Source: Pleionea sp041591085
GTDB lineage: Bacteria; Pseudomonadota; Gammaproteobacteria; Enterobacterales; Kangiellaceae
Direction of reading: 5' to 3'
Length of the DNA stretch: 25,407 nucleotides
Assembly: GCA_041591085.1 (NCBI GenBank)
Contig: JBFHSP010000023.1
Location: forward strand, 1-25,407
Shown here: one piece after another, positions 1-7,411 of the stretch
How the letters are laid out: each line of letters starts with the position of its first letter
Position numbering within the stretch: position 1 is the first letter of the stretch
The notes under the pieces: model-generated
What the model was told of the DNA's origin: nothing
What the model saw: the letters and a program-made list of their open reading frames with translations, nothing else
Databases searched by the model: none
Program-made: the position numbers and the translations under genes

Positions 1-640
1 CCAAAACATAATTGAATCATGTATAAAAATGGCAATTTTTAGGCCATATTCAAAGTACAAACGTTGCACACTTGATTAGTAAGCAATTTATCTGTGTAAG
101 ACAGCTAGAATAGTGGTTTGATCTCTACTTCCATCCTAATTATAACGTCAGCGCTCATTCTTATAATAAAAATACTTGTACTAGAATTACTAGAAACCGG
201 AAATTGAACTGCTTACCTTGAACAAATAGCCTAATTTAATGACTCTATTTCTCCGTTGTTAACCATATCAGAAACCTCAGTAATCGAAGCCGCAATGATA
301 AGTTTGTCGCTACCTATCAATAGACGATTTTTATAATACCCAGCTCTATATCTCAAATATAAATATCCCTCTGCAGTTGAATCAATATCGCTAATCAGCA
401 AAACGCGACTTTTATAAAACGTCAACAAATTTCTGGCCATTTAATTTAAACTATTAAGTACATTCTTGGAGATTATAAGCACACTCTTGGAGAAAAATTG
501 CTTTTCTGCACAAAGTCCAAAACTAAGCCTATAAAGTGTAGAGAATTCCAATTGTTAGGCACGATATTGCCGCTTTTCTTGAATAAATAAAATATTTATT
601 GCCGCTTTTACCACAAAAAGAAAAGGGGTCGAATAACGAC
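1..640. other. AT-rich region without a convincing gene
   Basis: No reading frame here has persuasive coding character apart from a weak minus-strand candidate at 231-440. Visible structure is a 13-base near-repeat (acattcttggaga at 462-474, acactcttggaga at 481-493), two copies of attgccgctttt (566-577 and 598-609), and a perfect AT-only hairpin (AATAAATA at 582-589, TATTTATT at 593-600). A TAAAGTGT at 532-539 resembles a FliA -35 box, but the nearest -10-like stretch (559-566) is about 8 bases too far away. No tRNA, CRISPR or insertion sequence was seen. Confidence 0.5.
231..440 (-). CDS. possible small hypothetical protein (weak)
   Basis: A 69-residue open frame on the minus strand, starting MARNLLTFYK and ending GEIESLN. 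I do not recognise the product: there is no signal peptide, no membrane helix and no known motif. The sequence upstream of the ATG has no clear ribosome-binding site, and an in-frame TAA directly precedes the ATG. It could be a chance frame in AT-rich DNA or the remains of a decayed gene. It is listed only because its amino-acid make-up is not obviously nonsense. Confidence 0.2.
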   Translation of the reverse strand: MARNLLTFYKSRVLLISDIDSTAEGYLYLRYRAGYYKNRLLIGSDKLIIAASITEVSDMVNNGEIESLN

Positions 641-645
641 CCCTT
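623..645. terminator. strong hairpin, terminator-like on the minus strand
   Basis: AAGGGGTCG (623-631), a five-base loop and CGACCCCTT (637-645) form a perfect 9-bp stem. On the minus strand the stem is followed by a T-rich run (complement of the A-rich 611-622), so it looks like an intrinsic terminator for leftward transcription. On the plus strand it has no T-tract. Confidence 0.5.
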
Positions 646-671
646 ACCGTACGACAGAAGTTCAGCGCTTT

Positions 672-692
672 GTGGTTGTTCTCAGCAACCAC
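672..692 (+). ncRNA. TTCTCAG-loop hairpin (relic copy 1)
   Basis: A perfect 7-bp stem, GTGGTTG (672-678) with CAACCAC (686-692), whose loop is exactly TTCTCAG (679-685). It has the same architecture as the flagellin-leader hairpins. Confidence 0.75.
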
Positions 693-725
693 TAGCCCTA
701 ATACTCCAAGCACTAGCTAATGAAA

Positions 726-746
726 TAAGCTGTTCTCAGCAACTTA
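726..746 (+). ncRNA. TTCTCAG-loop hairpin (relic copy 2)
   Basis: TAAGCTG (726-732) pairs with CAACTTA (740-746) with a single C-A mismatch, around the loop TTCTCAG (733-739). A third small hairpin with a CGAA tetraloop (GTTC 766-769, GAAC 774-777) follows and lacks the heptamer. Confidence 0.65.
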
Positions 747-825
747 AGCCCGTCACTAGTACAACGTTCCGAAGAACATAGCCTTTATAAGTAGTTGGAG
801 ACTTATCATGGGTAATGATTATTTC

Positions 826-1111
826 CTATATTTATATCGGCTAACAAACTTAAAGCAATTGATGTGCCAACATTTATTTGACGTTAAGTGAATATTGATA
901 TTTTATATCTGAATCCATCCTTTTAAACAATGATTAGTTGAATCAACAGATTTTTAATCAAAACAATTAATTCTTATTAACAATATCAAAACTAAACTAA
1001 ATGGCATAAAGTTTGAATTCAGAAGAATAGTCTTCTATAGCATTGAATGATGTACACTCCTTTAAATCCTTATACAAGAAGAAAAATTAATGCACCGAGA
1101 TATTTCGATTA
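826..1111. other. intergenic region upstream of the glycan operon
   Basis: AT-rich and apparently non-coding. It contains inverted repeats TGATT/AATCA (931-945) and AGAAGA/TCTTCT (1021-1036). No near-consensus FliA promoter was found, and no housekeeping promoter stands out clearly. A 9-codon upstream frame (1090-1119, MHRDISING) overlaps the start codon of the next gene in another frame. Confidence 0.4.
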
Positions 1112-2239
1112 ATGGATAAAAATATTAAGCTTTTAGTTCCGTGTTTACCCAAATGCGAACAGCTGATCCCGTGGCTTCAGTCAATTGATGAATCCAATTG
1201 GTACTCAAACTTTGGACCGCTTAACCAACAACTCGAAAAACAATTAGCAAACTTATTGAAAATAGAGTCTGTAGTCTCTTGCAATAATGGCACACAAGCA
1301 ATTGAACTGGCTTTAAAAGCTCTTGGTTTGAAAAAAAATGCCCGAATTTTAGTTCCAGGCTTTACTTTTCCTGCAACAATATTAGCCGTTTTTAATGCCG
1401 GATACATTCCACTACTTGCCGATATCGATCCTGAAAGTTGGCAATTGACTCCAGAATACGCATCACAGCACTATTCAAACTTTAAATTTGACGCAGTCTT
1501 ACCTGTTGCAACTTATGGGGTTCCTGTCGATACCGAAAAATGGTTAGGATTTTCTCAGTCATTTAGAATACCAGTTGTTGTTGACGCTGCAGGGGCATTT
1601 GGCAACCAAGATATCGGTCAAGGATTAATAATCGCTTTTAGTATGCATGCAACAAAATCATATTCTTGTGGCGAAGGAGGTTTAATAGCCACTCGAAATC
1701 CAAGTCAGGTAGCTTCACTTCGCCAACTGTCTAACTTTGGCATCGATTCAAATGGCAATATTAATGAATTTGACAATGGCACTAATGCAAAACTTTCTGA
1801 GTATCACTCAGCTATCGGATTAGAGAACCTAAAAACGTGGGTAAATCAATATTCAAGTCGAAAAAAAATACTTGCTCGATATATTGAGCAATTCACTAAA
1901 AATGCTGTGAATGTTAAATTTCAAGCGGGAATTGCAGGCCAATGCTTAAGTATTTTTAACATCCAGCTAAATTCTAGTTCAGAAAGAGACAAAGTCGAAT
2001 ACGCGTTAATGCAAAAGAACATCGAAACTAGAAAGTGGTATTGTCCTATAGTTACCGAACATCAAGCATTCAAAAATCTTTGTGCCGTCGATAACTTAGA
2101 TAATGCTAAGTATCTAGCCGAGACCGTTCTCGGGCTACCATTTCATCTTTTTTTATCTTCTCTGGAAATAGACACGATAGTATCGATCATTAGCTCCTCC
2201 CTAAAAAGCGATGATTCTTTTAAACCGTTAAAGTCATAA
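1112..2239 (+). CDS. DegT/DnrJ/EryC1/StrS family sugar aminotransferase
   Basis: A PLP-dependent aminotransferase of the family that converts nucleotide-linked keto-sugars into amino sugars. The protein is 375 residues, normal for the family. The cofactor-binding Asp is D158 in VVDAAGAFG, and the PLP-anchoring lysine is K182 in MHATKSYSCGEGG. The NNGTQAIELAL helix near residues 58-68 is also typical. It is the first gene of a plus-strand operon. The ATG lacks a good ribosome-binding site and is overlapped by a 9-codon upstream frame, which may couple translation. By analogy with VioA of the Pseudomonas syringae flagellin-glycan locus it probably makes a 4-amino-4,6-dideoxyhexose or similar sugar; the exact substrate cannot be read from sequence. 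Confidence 0.9.
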   Translation: MDKNIKLLVPCLPKCEQLIPWLQSIDESNWYSNFGPLNQQLEKQLANLLKIESVVSCNNGTQAIELALKALGLKKNARILVPGFTFPATILAVFNAGYIPLLADIDPESWQLTPEYASQHYSNFKFDAVLPVATYGVPVDTEKWLGFSQSFRIPVVVDAAGAFGNQDIGQGLIIAFSMHATKSYSCGEGGLIATRNPSQVASLRQLSNFGIDSNGNINEFDNGTNAKLSEYHSAIGLENLKTWVNQYSSRKKILARYIEQFTKNAVNVKFQAGIAGQCLSIFNIQLNSSSERDKVEYALMQKNIETRKWYCPIVTEHQAFKNLCAVDNLDNAKYLAETVLGLPFHLFLSSLEIDTIVSIISSSLKSDDSFKPLKS

Positions 2240-2244
2240 ATGAT

Positions 2245-2919
2245 ATGAAAGTCGCTATTATGCAACCTTACTTCTTTCCTTACCTTGGCTACTTTAGGTT
2301 AGCTGCGATGGCAGACCTTTTTATAATATTAGATTGTGTTCAATTCCCTCGTCGTGGATATGTTCATCGATGTCGAACAAATCGTGATAACAAAGAATAT
2401 TGGTTAACTCTTCCAATAAAAAAAGAGCAACGTTCTACCTTAATAAAAGATTTACAGTTCATAGAAAATGCTCAAACAGAAATAAAAAACCGTATTGCGC
2501 TTTACGAAAACAAACTATCTACACGGATTGATTGTAAAATGTGGTTAAACGATGAAATAAAAACTCCGTTGGACCTTATTGTTAACTCCCTCAATCATTC
2601 ACATCAAGCGCTTAACATTTCAACAAAGATACTACGATCATCTCAAATAAAAATTAACCGCAACCTAAAAGCAGAGAATAAAATAATAGCACTATGCAAA
2701 ACAGTTGAAGCGACTGAGTATATTAATTTACCCGGAGGAAAAACGCTATATACTAACGATAACTTTATAAAAGAAGGAATAAAGTTATCGATTTTAAGCG
2801 ATTATCAAGGCGATTATAACAGCATACTATATCGACTAAACAATGAATCAAGACAGCAATTAATTGAAGAACTAAACCAAAATCTAGAGAGTCAACATGA
2901 AATCAGAAGAACAGCTTAA
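2245..2919 (+). CDS. WbqC-like family protein
   Basis: A 224-residue protein beginning MKVAIMQPYFFPYLGYFRLA. The MQPYFFPYLGYF start, the ILDCVQFPRRGYVHR stretch near residues 28-42, and the later YINLPGGKTLY are hallmarks of the WbqC family, which recurs in O-antigen, capsule and flagellin-glycan loci. Its biochemistry is poorly established; amide-forming or acyl-transfer roles on amino sugars have been suggested by context. It starts 5 bases after the aminotransferase stop and has no evident ribosome-binding site, so it is probably translated by coupling. Its 3' end overlaps the ACP gene by 23 bases. Adjacency to an aminotransferase and an ACP suggests a job in handling the acyl group added to the amino sugar (inference). 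Confidence 0.85.
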   Translation: MKVAIMQPYFFPYLGYFRLAAMADLFIILDCVQFPRRGYVHRCRTNRDNKEYWLTLPIKKEQRSTLIKDLQFIENAQTEIKNRIALYENKLSTRIDCKMWLNDEIKTPLDLIVNSLNHSHQALNISTKILRSSQIKINRNLKAENKIIALCKTVEATEYINLPGGKTLYTNDNFIKEGIKLSILSDYQGDYNSILYRLNNESRQQLIEELNQNLESQHEIRRTA

Positions 2920-3130
2920 TCAAATTTTAAAACAATTATTCGCTATAAACTTAGCTGATCAATTAGATAGTGATGATCTTCGAGACTCAAAAAAATGGGA
3001 TTCTCTCAGTCATATGATATTTATCAATCGTGTTGAGTCTGAGTTTGCAATTGAATTGACCGCCGAAGAAATTGTTCAAATGGTCCATCTTTCCTTTTTA
3101 AAAAAACGGGTTCTTGGCCATGAATCTTAG
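2897..3130 (+). CDS. acyl carrier protein
   Basis: A 77-residue acidic protein. The phosphopantetheine attachment serine is S36 in KKWDSLSHM, followed by the expected helix II (MIFINRVESEF). It is a dedicated ACP and not the fatty-acid AcpP, which has a different motif context and is usually beside fab genes. It overlaps wbqC upstream and the dehydrogenase gene downstream. The C-terminus (SFLKKRVLGHES) follows a run of seven A's at 3100-3106. A -1 slip there would end the protein at a TGA overlapping the next ATG, so the annotated C-terminus is slightly uncertain. Presumed role: carry an acyl group loaded by the AMP ligase at 3836 and modified by the dehydrogenase at 3120, for transfer to a sugar amine. 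Confidence 0.85.
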   Translation: MKSEEQLNQILKQLFAINLADQLDSDDLRDSKKWDSLSHMIFINRVESEFAIELTAEEIVQMVHLSFLKKRVLGHES

Positions 3131-3839
3131 TGAGGCAAACATTTTACTCACCGGAAGCGCAGGACAACTGGCCAATTCAGTTATTGCAAAACTAATTGCT
3201 CGGACAGGAACCATTACTGGATTAGATCGAACAATGGTTGATTCTGGTTTGATTCAGCAACATGCTGTTGATCTTGTCCATTTCGAAAAGACCGCAGCAT
3301 TAGTTGACCAGCTTTTTATTCAACAAGACTACAATGTTCTCATCAATATGGCAGGAAAAATACATAATGAACTTCTTGTAAATCTATTTGACAAGAATGA
3401 TCCTAAGCATAAAGAAAGTCATTGGGTTGAAACCATTGAATCAAACCTCACTTCAACATTTAATGTATCACGATGTTTTGTCCACAACCTTATTAAGAAA
3501 AGAAAGAAAGGCATTATAATCAACGTATCATCGGTAAGTGCTCAAGGCGTTGCAGGGCAATCGGCCTATTCTGCAGCAAAAGCCGGTGTTGAAGCATTAA
3601 CTCGCTGCTGGAGTAAGGAGCTCGCTCCTTGGGGAATAAGAAGTTGCGCAATAGCGCCAGGCTTTTTCGATGTAGGCTCGACCCACAAAAGTTTAACTGA
3701 ACAAAAACTAAACCAAATAATCAGCGAAATACCGATGAAACGACTGGGACAAAGCGACGAGCTCGCAAAAACCATTATTTTTGCAATCGAAAATGATTAT
3801 CTTAATGGAGAAGTCATAAAATTGAATGGTGGGTTATGA
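3120..3839 (+). CDS. short-chain dehydrogenase/reductase (FabG-like)
   Basis: An SDR-fold NAD(P)-dependent oxidoreductase of 239 residues, counting from the ATG at 3120. A TTG two codons upstream (3114) is open but less likely. The cofactor loop is TGSAGQLA (residues 11-18), a variant of TGxxxGxG. NMAG (76-79) replaces NNAG. The catalytic set is N109, S137/S138, Y150 and K154 in YSAAK. The PG motif (APGFF) and a C-terminal LNGGL complete the family pattern. The start lies inside the ACP frame and the stop overlaps the ligase ATG (ATGA). Beside an ACP and an acyl ligase, the likely job is reducing a beta-ketoacyl-ACP to hydroxyacyl-ACP, as VioR is proposed to do in P. syringae; a sugar ketone is the alternative substrate. 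Confidence 0.85.
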   Translation: MNLSEANILLTGSAGQLANSVIAKLIARTGTITGLDRTMVDSGLIQQHAVDLVHFEKTAALVDQLFIQQDYNVLINMAGKIHNELLVNLFDKNDPKHKESHWVETIESNLTSTFNVSRCFVHNLIKKRKKGIIINVSSVSAQGVAGQSAYSAAKAGVEALTRCWSKELAPWGIRSCAIAPGFFDVGSTHKSLTEQKLNQIISEIPMKRLGQSDELAKTIIFAIENDYLNGEVIKLNGGL

Positions 3840-5338
3840 CGTTTAACTCAACACTGGTCAAGCGATTTAAATTTATTGCAGAACAATTTTCCTCTAATCC
3901 TGCAATCAACGATGCTTACGGTCAGTTAATATCATATAGCACTCTCGATGAGTGGTCAGAGAAAACGGCTAACGCTTTGTCGTTACATATTCCAGCAGGT
4001 CAACGAATCGCAATTTTCAATGATAAGTCAGTAGTCGCATTTTCTTTAATGATAGCGTGCCTTAAAGCAGGTATTGGCTATATAAATCTTGATTTAAAAA
4101 ATCCAATCCACCGATTAAAGTCAATGCTTACCCAGAGCGATGTTTGCTGTTTATACTGGAATGACAAATTTCATGCACCACATGAACTGACCGAGTTTTT
4201 AGCTGATAAAAATATTGGATTTAACTCTTTTTCAGAGATCTCTTCTAATCATTGCAAAATCGAGAAAAAAACAACAATCAGCAATCTTGCTTATATAGTG
4301 TTCACTTCTGGTTCTACCGGAGAACCTAAAGGCGCTATGATAACTCACAACAACCTAATACCCTTTATCGATTGGATCCGAGCTTATTTTGAAATATCTG
4401 ATAAAGACCGATTTAGCAACTTGAATCCTATGCATTTCGACAATTCGGTTTTTGACTTTTACGGTGCATTATTTAATGGTGCTTGCCTCAATGCATTTGA
4501 CGAAGATACGGTTAGCAATCCTGCAAAACTCATATCAGCATTATGTGAAAAGCAATGTACTATATGGTTTTCTGTACCAACACTTCTCAATTATTTATTA
4601 ATCACCAAATCATTAACTCGAGAAATAGTGGATAAATTCAGATATTTTGTTTTTGGTGGTGAAGGATTTCAAAAATCACAATTATTTAAACTTTTCAGTT
4701 TATGCTCATCCAATACAAAACTCGTCAATGTGTATGGACCAACCGAAGCCACTTGTATTTGCTCAGCACACACAATAAGCAACAATGACTTTATCCAAAT
4801 GAGTGGATTGCCTCCTTTAGGCATCATCAACCCTTATTTTGAGTATAGTATCAAACACCAGAACTCATCTGAAATTGGAGAACTAATCATCGCTGGCAGT
4901 GCTGTTGGCAATGGTTACATTAACTCAACTCAGTTAACGGAAGACAGCTTTAAAATAGAAAACAATGTTAGATCTTATGCGACAGGAGATCTGGTATCTT
5001 TAGATAGCAATGGATTACTTCACTTTCACGGTAGAGCAGATAATCAGATTAAACACTTAGGACATCGAATCGAGTTAGAAGAAATCGAAGCGATTATTAG
5101 CCAGATAAACGGGATTGAAAGCATTATTACTGTCTACAAACCAATAGATCCGGTTGGCGGCGAAATCATTGCTAGCATTTGTGTCAACAATTTTTATGAT
5201 GAAACAATTTACCACAGTGAAGTAGAAAGGCTTCTTCCAGCTTACATGCGTCCCAATAAAACGATATTAATGACATCACTACCGATCAATCGCAATGGAA
5301 AGCTAAGCCGCAAAATTCTATTAGAGCAGATTTCATAA
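3836..5338 (+). CDS. AMP-dependent acyl/amino-acid ligase (ANL superfamily)
   Basis: A stand-alone adenylation enzyme of 500 residues resembling DltA and single NRPS A domains. Visible core motifs are the P-loop FTSGSTGEPKGA (155-166), the NVYGPTEAT motif, YATGDL, the hinge GRADNQIKHLGHRIELEEIE, and the C-terminal NRNGKLSRK with catalytic K489. It would activate a carboxylic acid or amino acid as an adenylate and load it on the ACP encoded two genes upstream. The gene overlaps its neighbours at both ends (ATGA with the dehydrogenase, TAATG with the next gene), implying stoichiometric expression. Substrate specificity cannot be called from the visible residues. Confidence 0.88.
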   Translation: MTFNSTLVKRFKFIAEQFSSNPAINDAYGQLISYSTLDEWSEKTANALSLHIPAGQRIAIFNDKSVVAFSLMIACLKAGIGYINLDLKNPIHRLKSMLTQSDVCCLYWNDKFHAPHELTEFLADKNIGFNSFSEISSNHCKIEKKTTISNLAYIVFTSGSTGEPKGAMITHNNLIPFIDWIRAYFEISDKDRFSNLNPMHFDNSVFDFYGALFNGACLNAFDEDTVSNPAKLISALCEKQCTIWFSVPTLLNYLLITKSLTREIVDKFRYFVFGGEGFQKSQLFKLFSLCSSNTKLVNVYGPTEATCICSAHTISNNDFIQMSGLPPLGIINPYFEYSIKHQNSSEIGELIIAGSAVGNGYINSTQLTEDSFKIENNVRSYATGDLVSLDSNGLLHFHGRADNQIKHLGHRIELEEIEAIISQINGIESIITVYKPIDPVGGEIIASICVNNFYDETIYHSEVERLLPAYMRPNKTILMTSLPINRNGKLSRKILLEQIS

Positions 5339-6012
5339 TGAAACCGATTTATATTTTTGGCGCTGGAAAAATTGCAGAAATTGCTTTGTCAGTATTTTCT
5401 TCCAACCCTCAACTAAAAGTTGCAGGATTTATTGTCGATGATATTTTTTTAGAAAAAACCACTTTCCATGACTACCCTATATTATCTTATAGCAACTTCA
5501 TCACAACCAATTCACCTAACGACTACTATGTTTTTGTCGCCTTAGGCTATCAAGAACTAAATACAGTTAGAATGACCAAAACAAATAGCTTAATCCAACT
5601 GGGATTTACAACGGTAAACTGTATTGACCCACGAATATCAATACCTAAAAGCTGCAGCATAGGTACAAACTGCATGATATTGCAAGGCGCTAACCTTCAA
5701 CCATTTGTGTCAATTGCTGACAACTGTTTTATCTGGTCTGGCGCAACCATAGGTCACCATAGTGAGATAGCTGAAGGAGCCTGGATTACAAGTGGTGTTA
5801 CCATTGGAGGCAATAGCATCATTGGTAAACGATGTTTTCTCGGTTTGAACTCTACAATAGCAAACGACGTTATATTGGGTGATGATTGTTTCGTTGGCGC
5901 TGCTACCCTAATTACTAAGTCAAAAGAATCTAACAGTGTCATCATCGAGGCTGAAAGCGAAGTTATTCGGCTAAACTCACAACAATTCTTATCACTAACA
6001 AAAATGAAATGA
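5338..6012 (+). CDS. NeuD/PglD-like sugar O/N-acyltransferase (hexapeptide repeat)
   Basis: A 224-residue protein with an N-terminal Rossmann-like UDP-sugar-binding domain (MKPIYIFGAGKIAEIAL). From about residue 100 to 200 there is a left-handed beta-helix of hexapeptide repeats (IPKSCSIGTNC, IADNCFIWSGATIGHHSEIAEGAW, IIGKRCFLG, ILGDDCFVGAATLI). PglD acetylates the 4-amine of a UDP-sugar and NeuD O-acetylates sialic acid; VioB plays this role for viosamine. The histidine pair in IGHHSEI matches the catalytic-base position of PglD-type enzymes. It likely transfers the acyl group, possibly from the dedicated ACP rather than CoA, to the amine created by the aminotransferase (inference). It overlaps the ligase (TAATG) and the downstream GNAT (ATGA). 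Confidence 0.85.
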   Translation: MKPIYIFGAGKIAEIALSVFSSNPQLKVAGFIVDDIFLEKTTFHDYPILSYSNFITTNSPNDYYVFVALGYQELNTVRMTKTNSLIQLGFTTVNCIDPRISIPKSCSIGTNCMILQGANLQPFVSIADNCFIWSGATIGHHSEIAEGAWITSGVTIGGNSIIGKRCFLGLNSTIANDVILGDDCFVGAATLITKSKESNSVIIEAESEVIRLNSQQFLSLTKMK

Positions 6013-6590
6013 TTAATTCACCGATCATAGAGATTATGCCTCTTGAAACAGAGCGACTAAAACTAGAGCCAATATCAGTTCATCACAGCAAGGAACTTTA
6101 TACTTGGATGAAAGATCCTTTGTTATCTGAATATTTAACTTGGCCTCCTCACACCAGTGAAAATCAAACGAAAGCGGTTATCGAATCGTTGATTGACCAA
6201 ATCAATAAAAAATTAGCATTGCATTGGAGCGTAAAATTTGAATCAAGAATAGTCGGCTTAGTTTCATTGATCGATATACGAACAACGCAACTTTTGTGGA
6301 CATTAAATCGAGCTGAGATTGCTTACTGGATCGCCCCCATGTTTCAAAAAAGAGGATTGGCCACCGAAGCGTGTGCAGCCCTAATAGAATTTGCATTCAA
6401 TCAATGTTATTTGCATAAACTTAAAATTGCATATAGCAGCAACAATTTGGCTTCGGCTGCAGTGGTTACAAAACTCCCCTTCTTACAAATAGGAGAAGAG
6501 CGTGATGCTTTTTATAAAAATGGGCAGTGGCATAACTTAATTCATTTTGAAATTTTAAAGGCTGACTATAAAGACAATACCAGCAATTAA
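6009..6590 (+). CDS. GNAT family N-acetyltransferase (RimJ/RimL type)
   Basis: A 193-residue acyltransferase. LETERLKLEPISVHHSKELY at the N-terminus is the standard RimJ/RimL opening. The acyl-CoA pyrophosphate loop is FQKRGLATEA, with A in place of the second G, which is common. The C-terminus keeps the usual motif order, although VTKLPFLQIGEERDAFYKNG lacks the usual G in the LGF element. It is the last gene of the plus operon and overlaps the hexapeptide acyltransferase by 4 bases. Placement suggests acetylation of a sugar or of a protein in the modification pathway, but ribosomal-protein or small-molecule targets cannot be excluded. Confidence 0.8.
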   Translation: MINSPIIEIMPLETERLKLEPISVHHSKELYTWMKDPLLSEYLTWPPHTSENQTKAVIESLIDQINKKLALHWSVKFESRIVGLVSLIDIRTTQLLWTLNRAEIAYWIAPMFQKRGLATEACAALIEFAFNQCYLHKLKIAYSSNNLASAAVVTKLPFLQIGEERDAFYKNGQWHNLIHFEILKADYKDNTSN

Positions 6591-6624
6591 TCGTTTCTCG
6601 ATATAATGTATTAAATAGGTATTG
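6575..6624. terminator. inverted repeat between convergent operons (weak)
   Basis: CAATACC (6575-6581) and GGTATTG (6618-6624) are perfect 7-base complements flanking the gap between two convergent operons. The long loop and absence of a clean T-tract make intrinsic termination uncertain. Confidence 0.25.
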
Positions 6625-6625
6625 C

Positions 6626-7393
6626 TTACTCCTTTATAATGAAAGCATTAGGCATCCAACCCCAGTTCCAAGTATTAACTTTTATATTCGGCAAAACTTC
6701 CTTTACGGCCAAAGTTTCTCCAGGCGCCACATCAAAATTATATTGATCAAAAACGATGATGCCCCCCACCTCCATTCTCTGCCAAAAAACCGGTAACGCG
6801 TTTTTAACAACATCATAGAGTCCGGCATCAAAAAAAACTAATTTAAAACGTAAATGTTTATGTTGCTCAAAGAAGTCATGAATTTCTTCTCCGGACAAAT
6901 CTAAATCATGAATTTTTAATATATGAGATAACTTTTGCGCAGCTATCAGTTGAGTTAATCGCTTCTTTGACTCGCTATAGCAGCCTGGATTGACATGTTT
7001 TCTCTCTTCTTCAGATGGATCTCCACCGGCAAACCAGTCAAATCCATGTACTTGGGTTAGTGAGTTAGGTTCAAAAATTTGGCATAACTTTGCAAAAAGC
7101 AAGCTTCCAGCACCTTTGTAAACGCCAAGCTCCGCAATATGGCCGGCAATTCCTTGAGTCATTTTAAAGCTTTCATAAAGGGTTAAATAGCGCGCTAACG
7201 TTAGGTGGCCCGCAAAAGCAGGGAAATAATGAATCAAGTCATCTTCACTATAATTAAGGGATTTAATGACTTCCAATCCATTATAATAATCATTCTTTAA
7301 ATGAGAAAACTTACTACTTTCAAATTCACCAGGAATATAATCCGGTTGGCTTTGAATTTTTGCATCACATTTTGACTTTTTCTTGAATGACAT
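6626..7393 (-). CDS. TylF/MycF-like SAM-dependent O-methyltransferase
   Basis: A 255-residue class I methyltransferase. The SAM-binding motif is AELGVYKGAGSLLFA (87-101). The following GFDWFAGGDPSEEER block, the KLVFFDAGLYDVVKNALP segment, and a late GGIIVFDQYNF match the metal-dependent macrocin-O-methyltransferase group, although the usual FDDYG reads FDQYN. Such enzymes methylate a sugar hydroxyl. In P. syringae the analogous VioM adds the 2-O-methyl of modified viosamine on flagellin. It is the last gene of the minus operon, 18 bases after the propeller gene. Confidence 0.85.
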   Translation of the reverse strand: MSFKKKSKCDAKIQSQPDYIPGEFESSKFSHLKNDYYNGLEVIKSLNYSEDDLIHYFPAFAGHLTLARYLTLYESFKMTQGIAGHIAELGVYKGAGSLLFAKLCQIFEPNSLTQVHGFDWFAGGDPSEEERKHVNPGCYSESKKRLTQLIAAQKLSHILKIHDLDLSGEEIHDFFEQHKHLRFKLVFFDAGLYDVVKNALPVFWQRMEVGGIIVFDQYNFDVAPGETLAVKEVLPNIKVNTWNWGWMPNAFIIKE

Positions 7394-7411
7394 AAATACA
7401 CGTACTCTACT

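Larger units (their letters stand above)
641..825 (+). pseudogene. orphan flagellin spacer/leader relic
   Basis: This stretch is pieced together from sequences found around the intact flagellin genes. Bases 641-657 match the 17 bases at 11568-11584 just after fla1. Bases 746-759 match 12 of 14 bases of the fla1 leader (10554-10567). GGAGACTTATCATGGGTAATG near 797-817 equals the ribosome-binding site and first codons of fla2. Between these lie two TTCTCAG-loop hairpins. After MGN the reading frame no longer resembles flagellin and stops after 27 codons (808-891). No FliA promoter is present. I infer the remains of a deleted or rearranged flagellin copy; a transcribed RNA is not excluded. Confidence 0.7.

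Noticed and set aside
532..566. FliA promoter for the orphan leader
   Set aside because: TAAAGTGT is present, but the nearest GCACGATA is spaced 19 bases away instead of about 11.
672..746. CRISPR array or integron attC sites from repeated heptamers
   Set aside because: Repeats are only 7 bases, spacing is irregular, and no cas or integrase gene is present.
599..781. A 60-residue plus-strand open frame with two CSQQ repeats
   Set aside because: It lies across the orphan leader; the repeated residues are just the two TTCTCAG hairpins read as codons. No ribosome-binding site or protein character.
3100..3106. Programmed frameshift at a seven-A run near the end of the ACP gene
   Set aside because: A -1 slip would only change the last few residues and stop at the TGA overlapping the next ATG; no slippery heptamer with downstream structure was seen.
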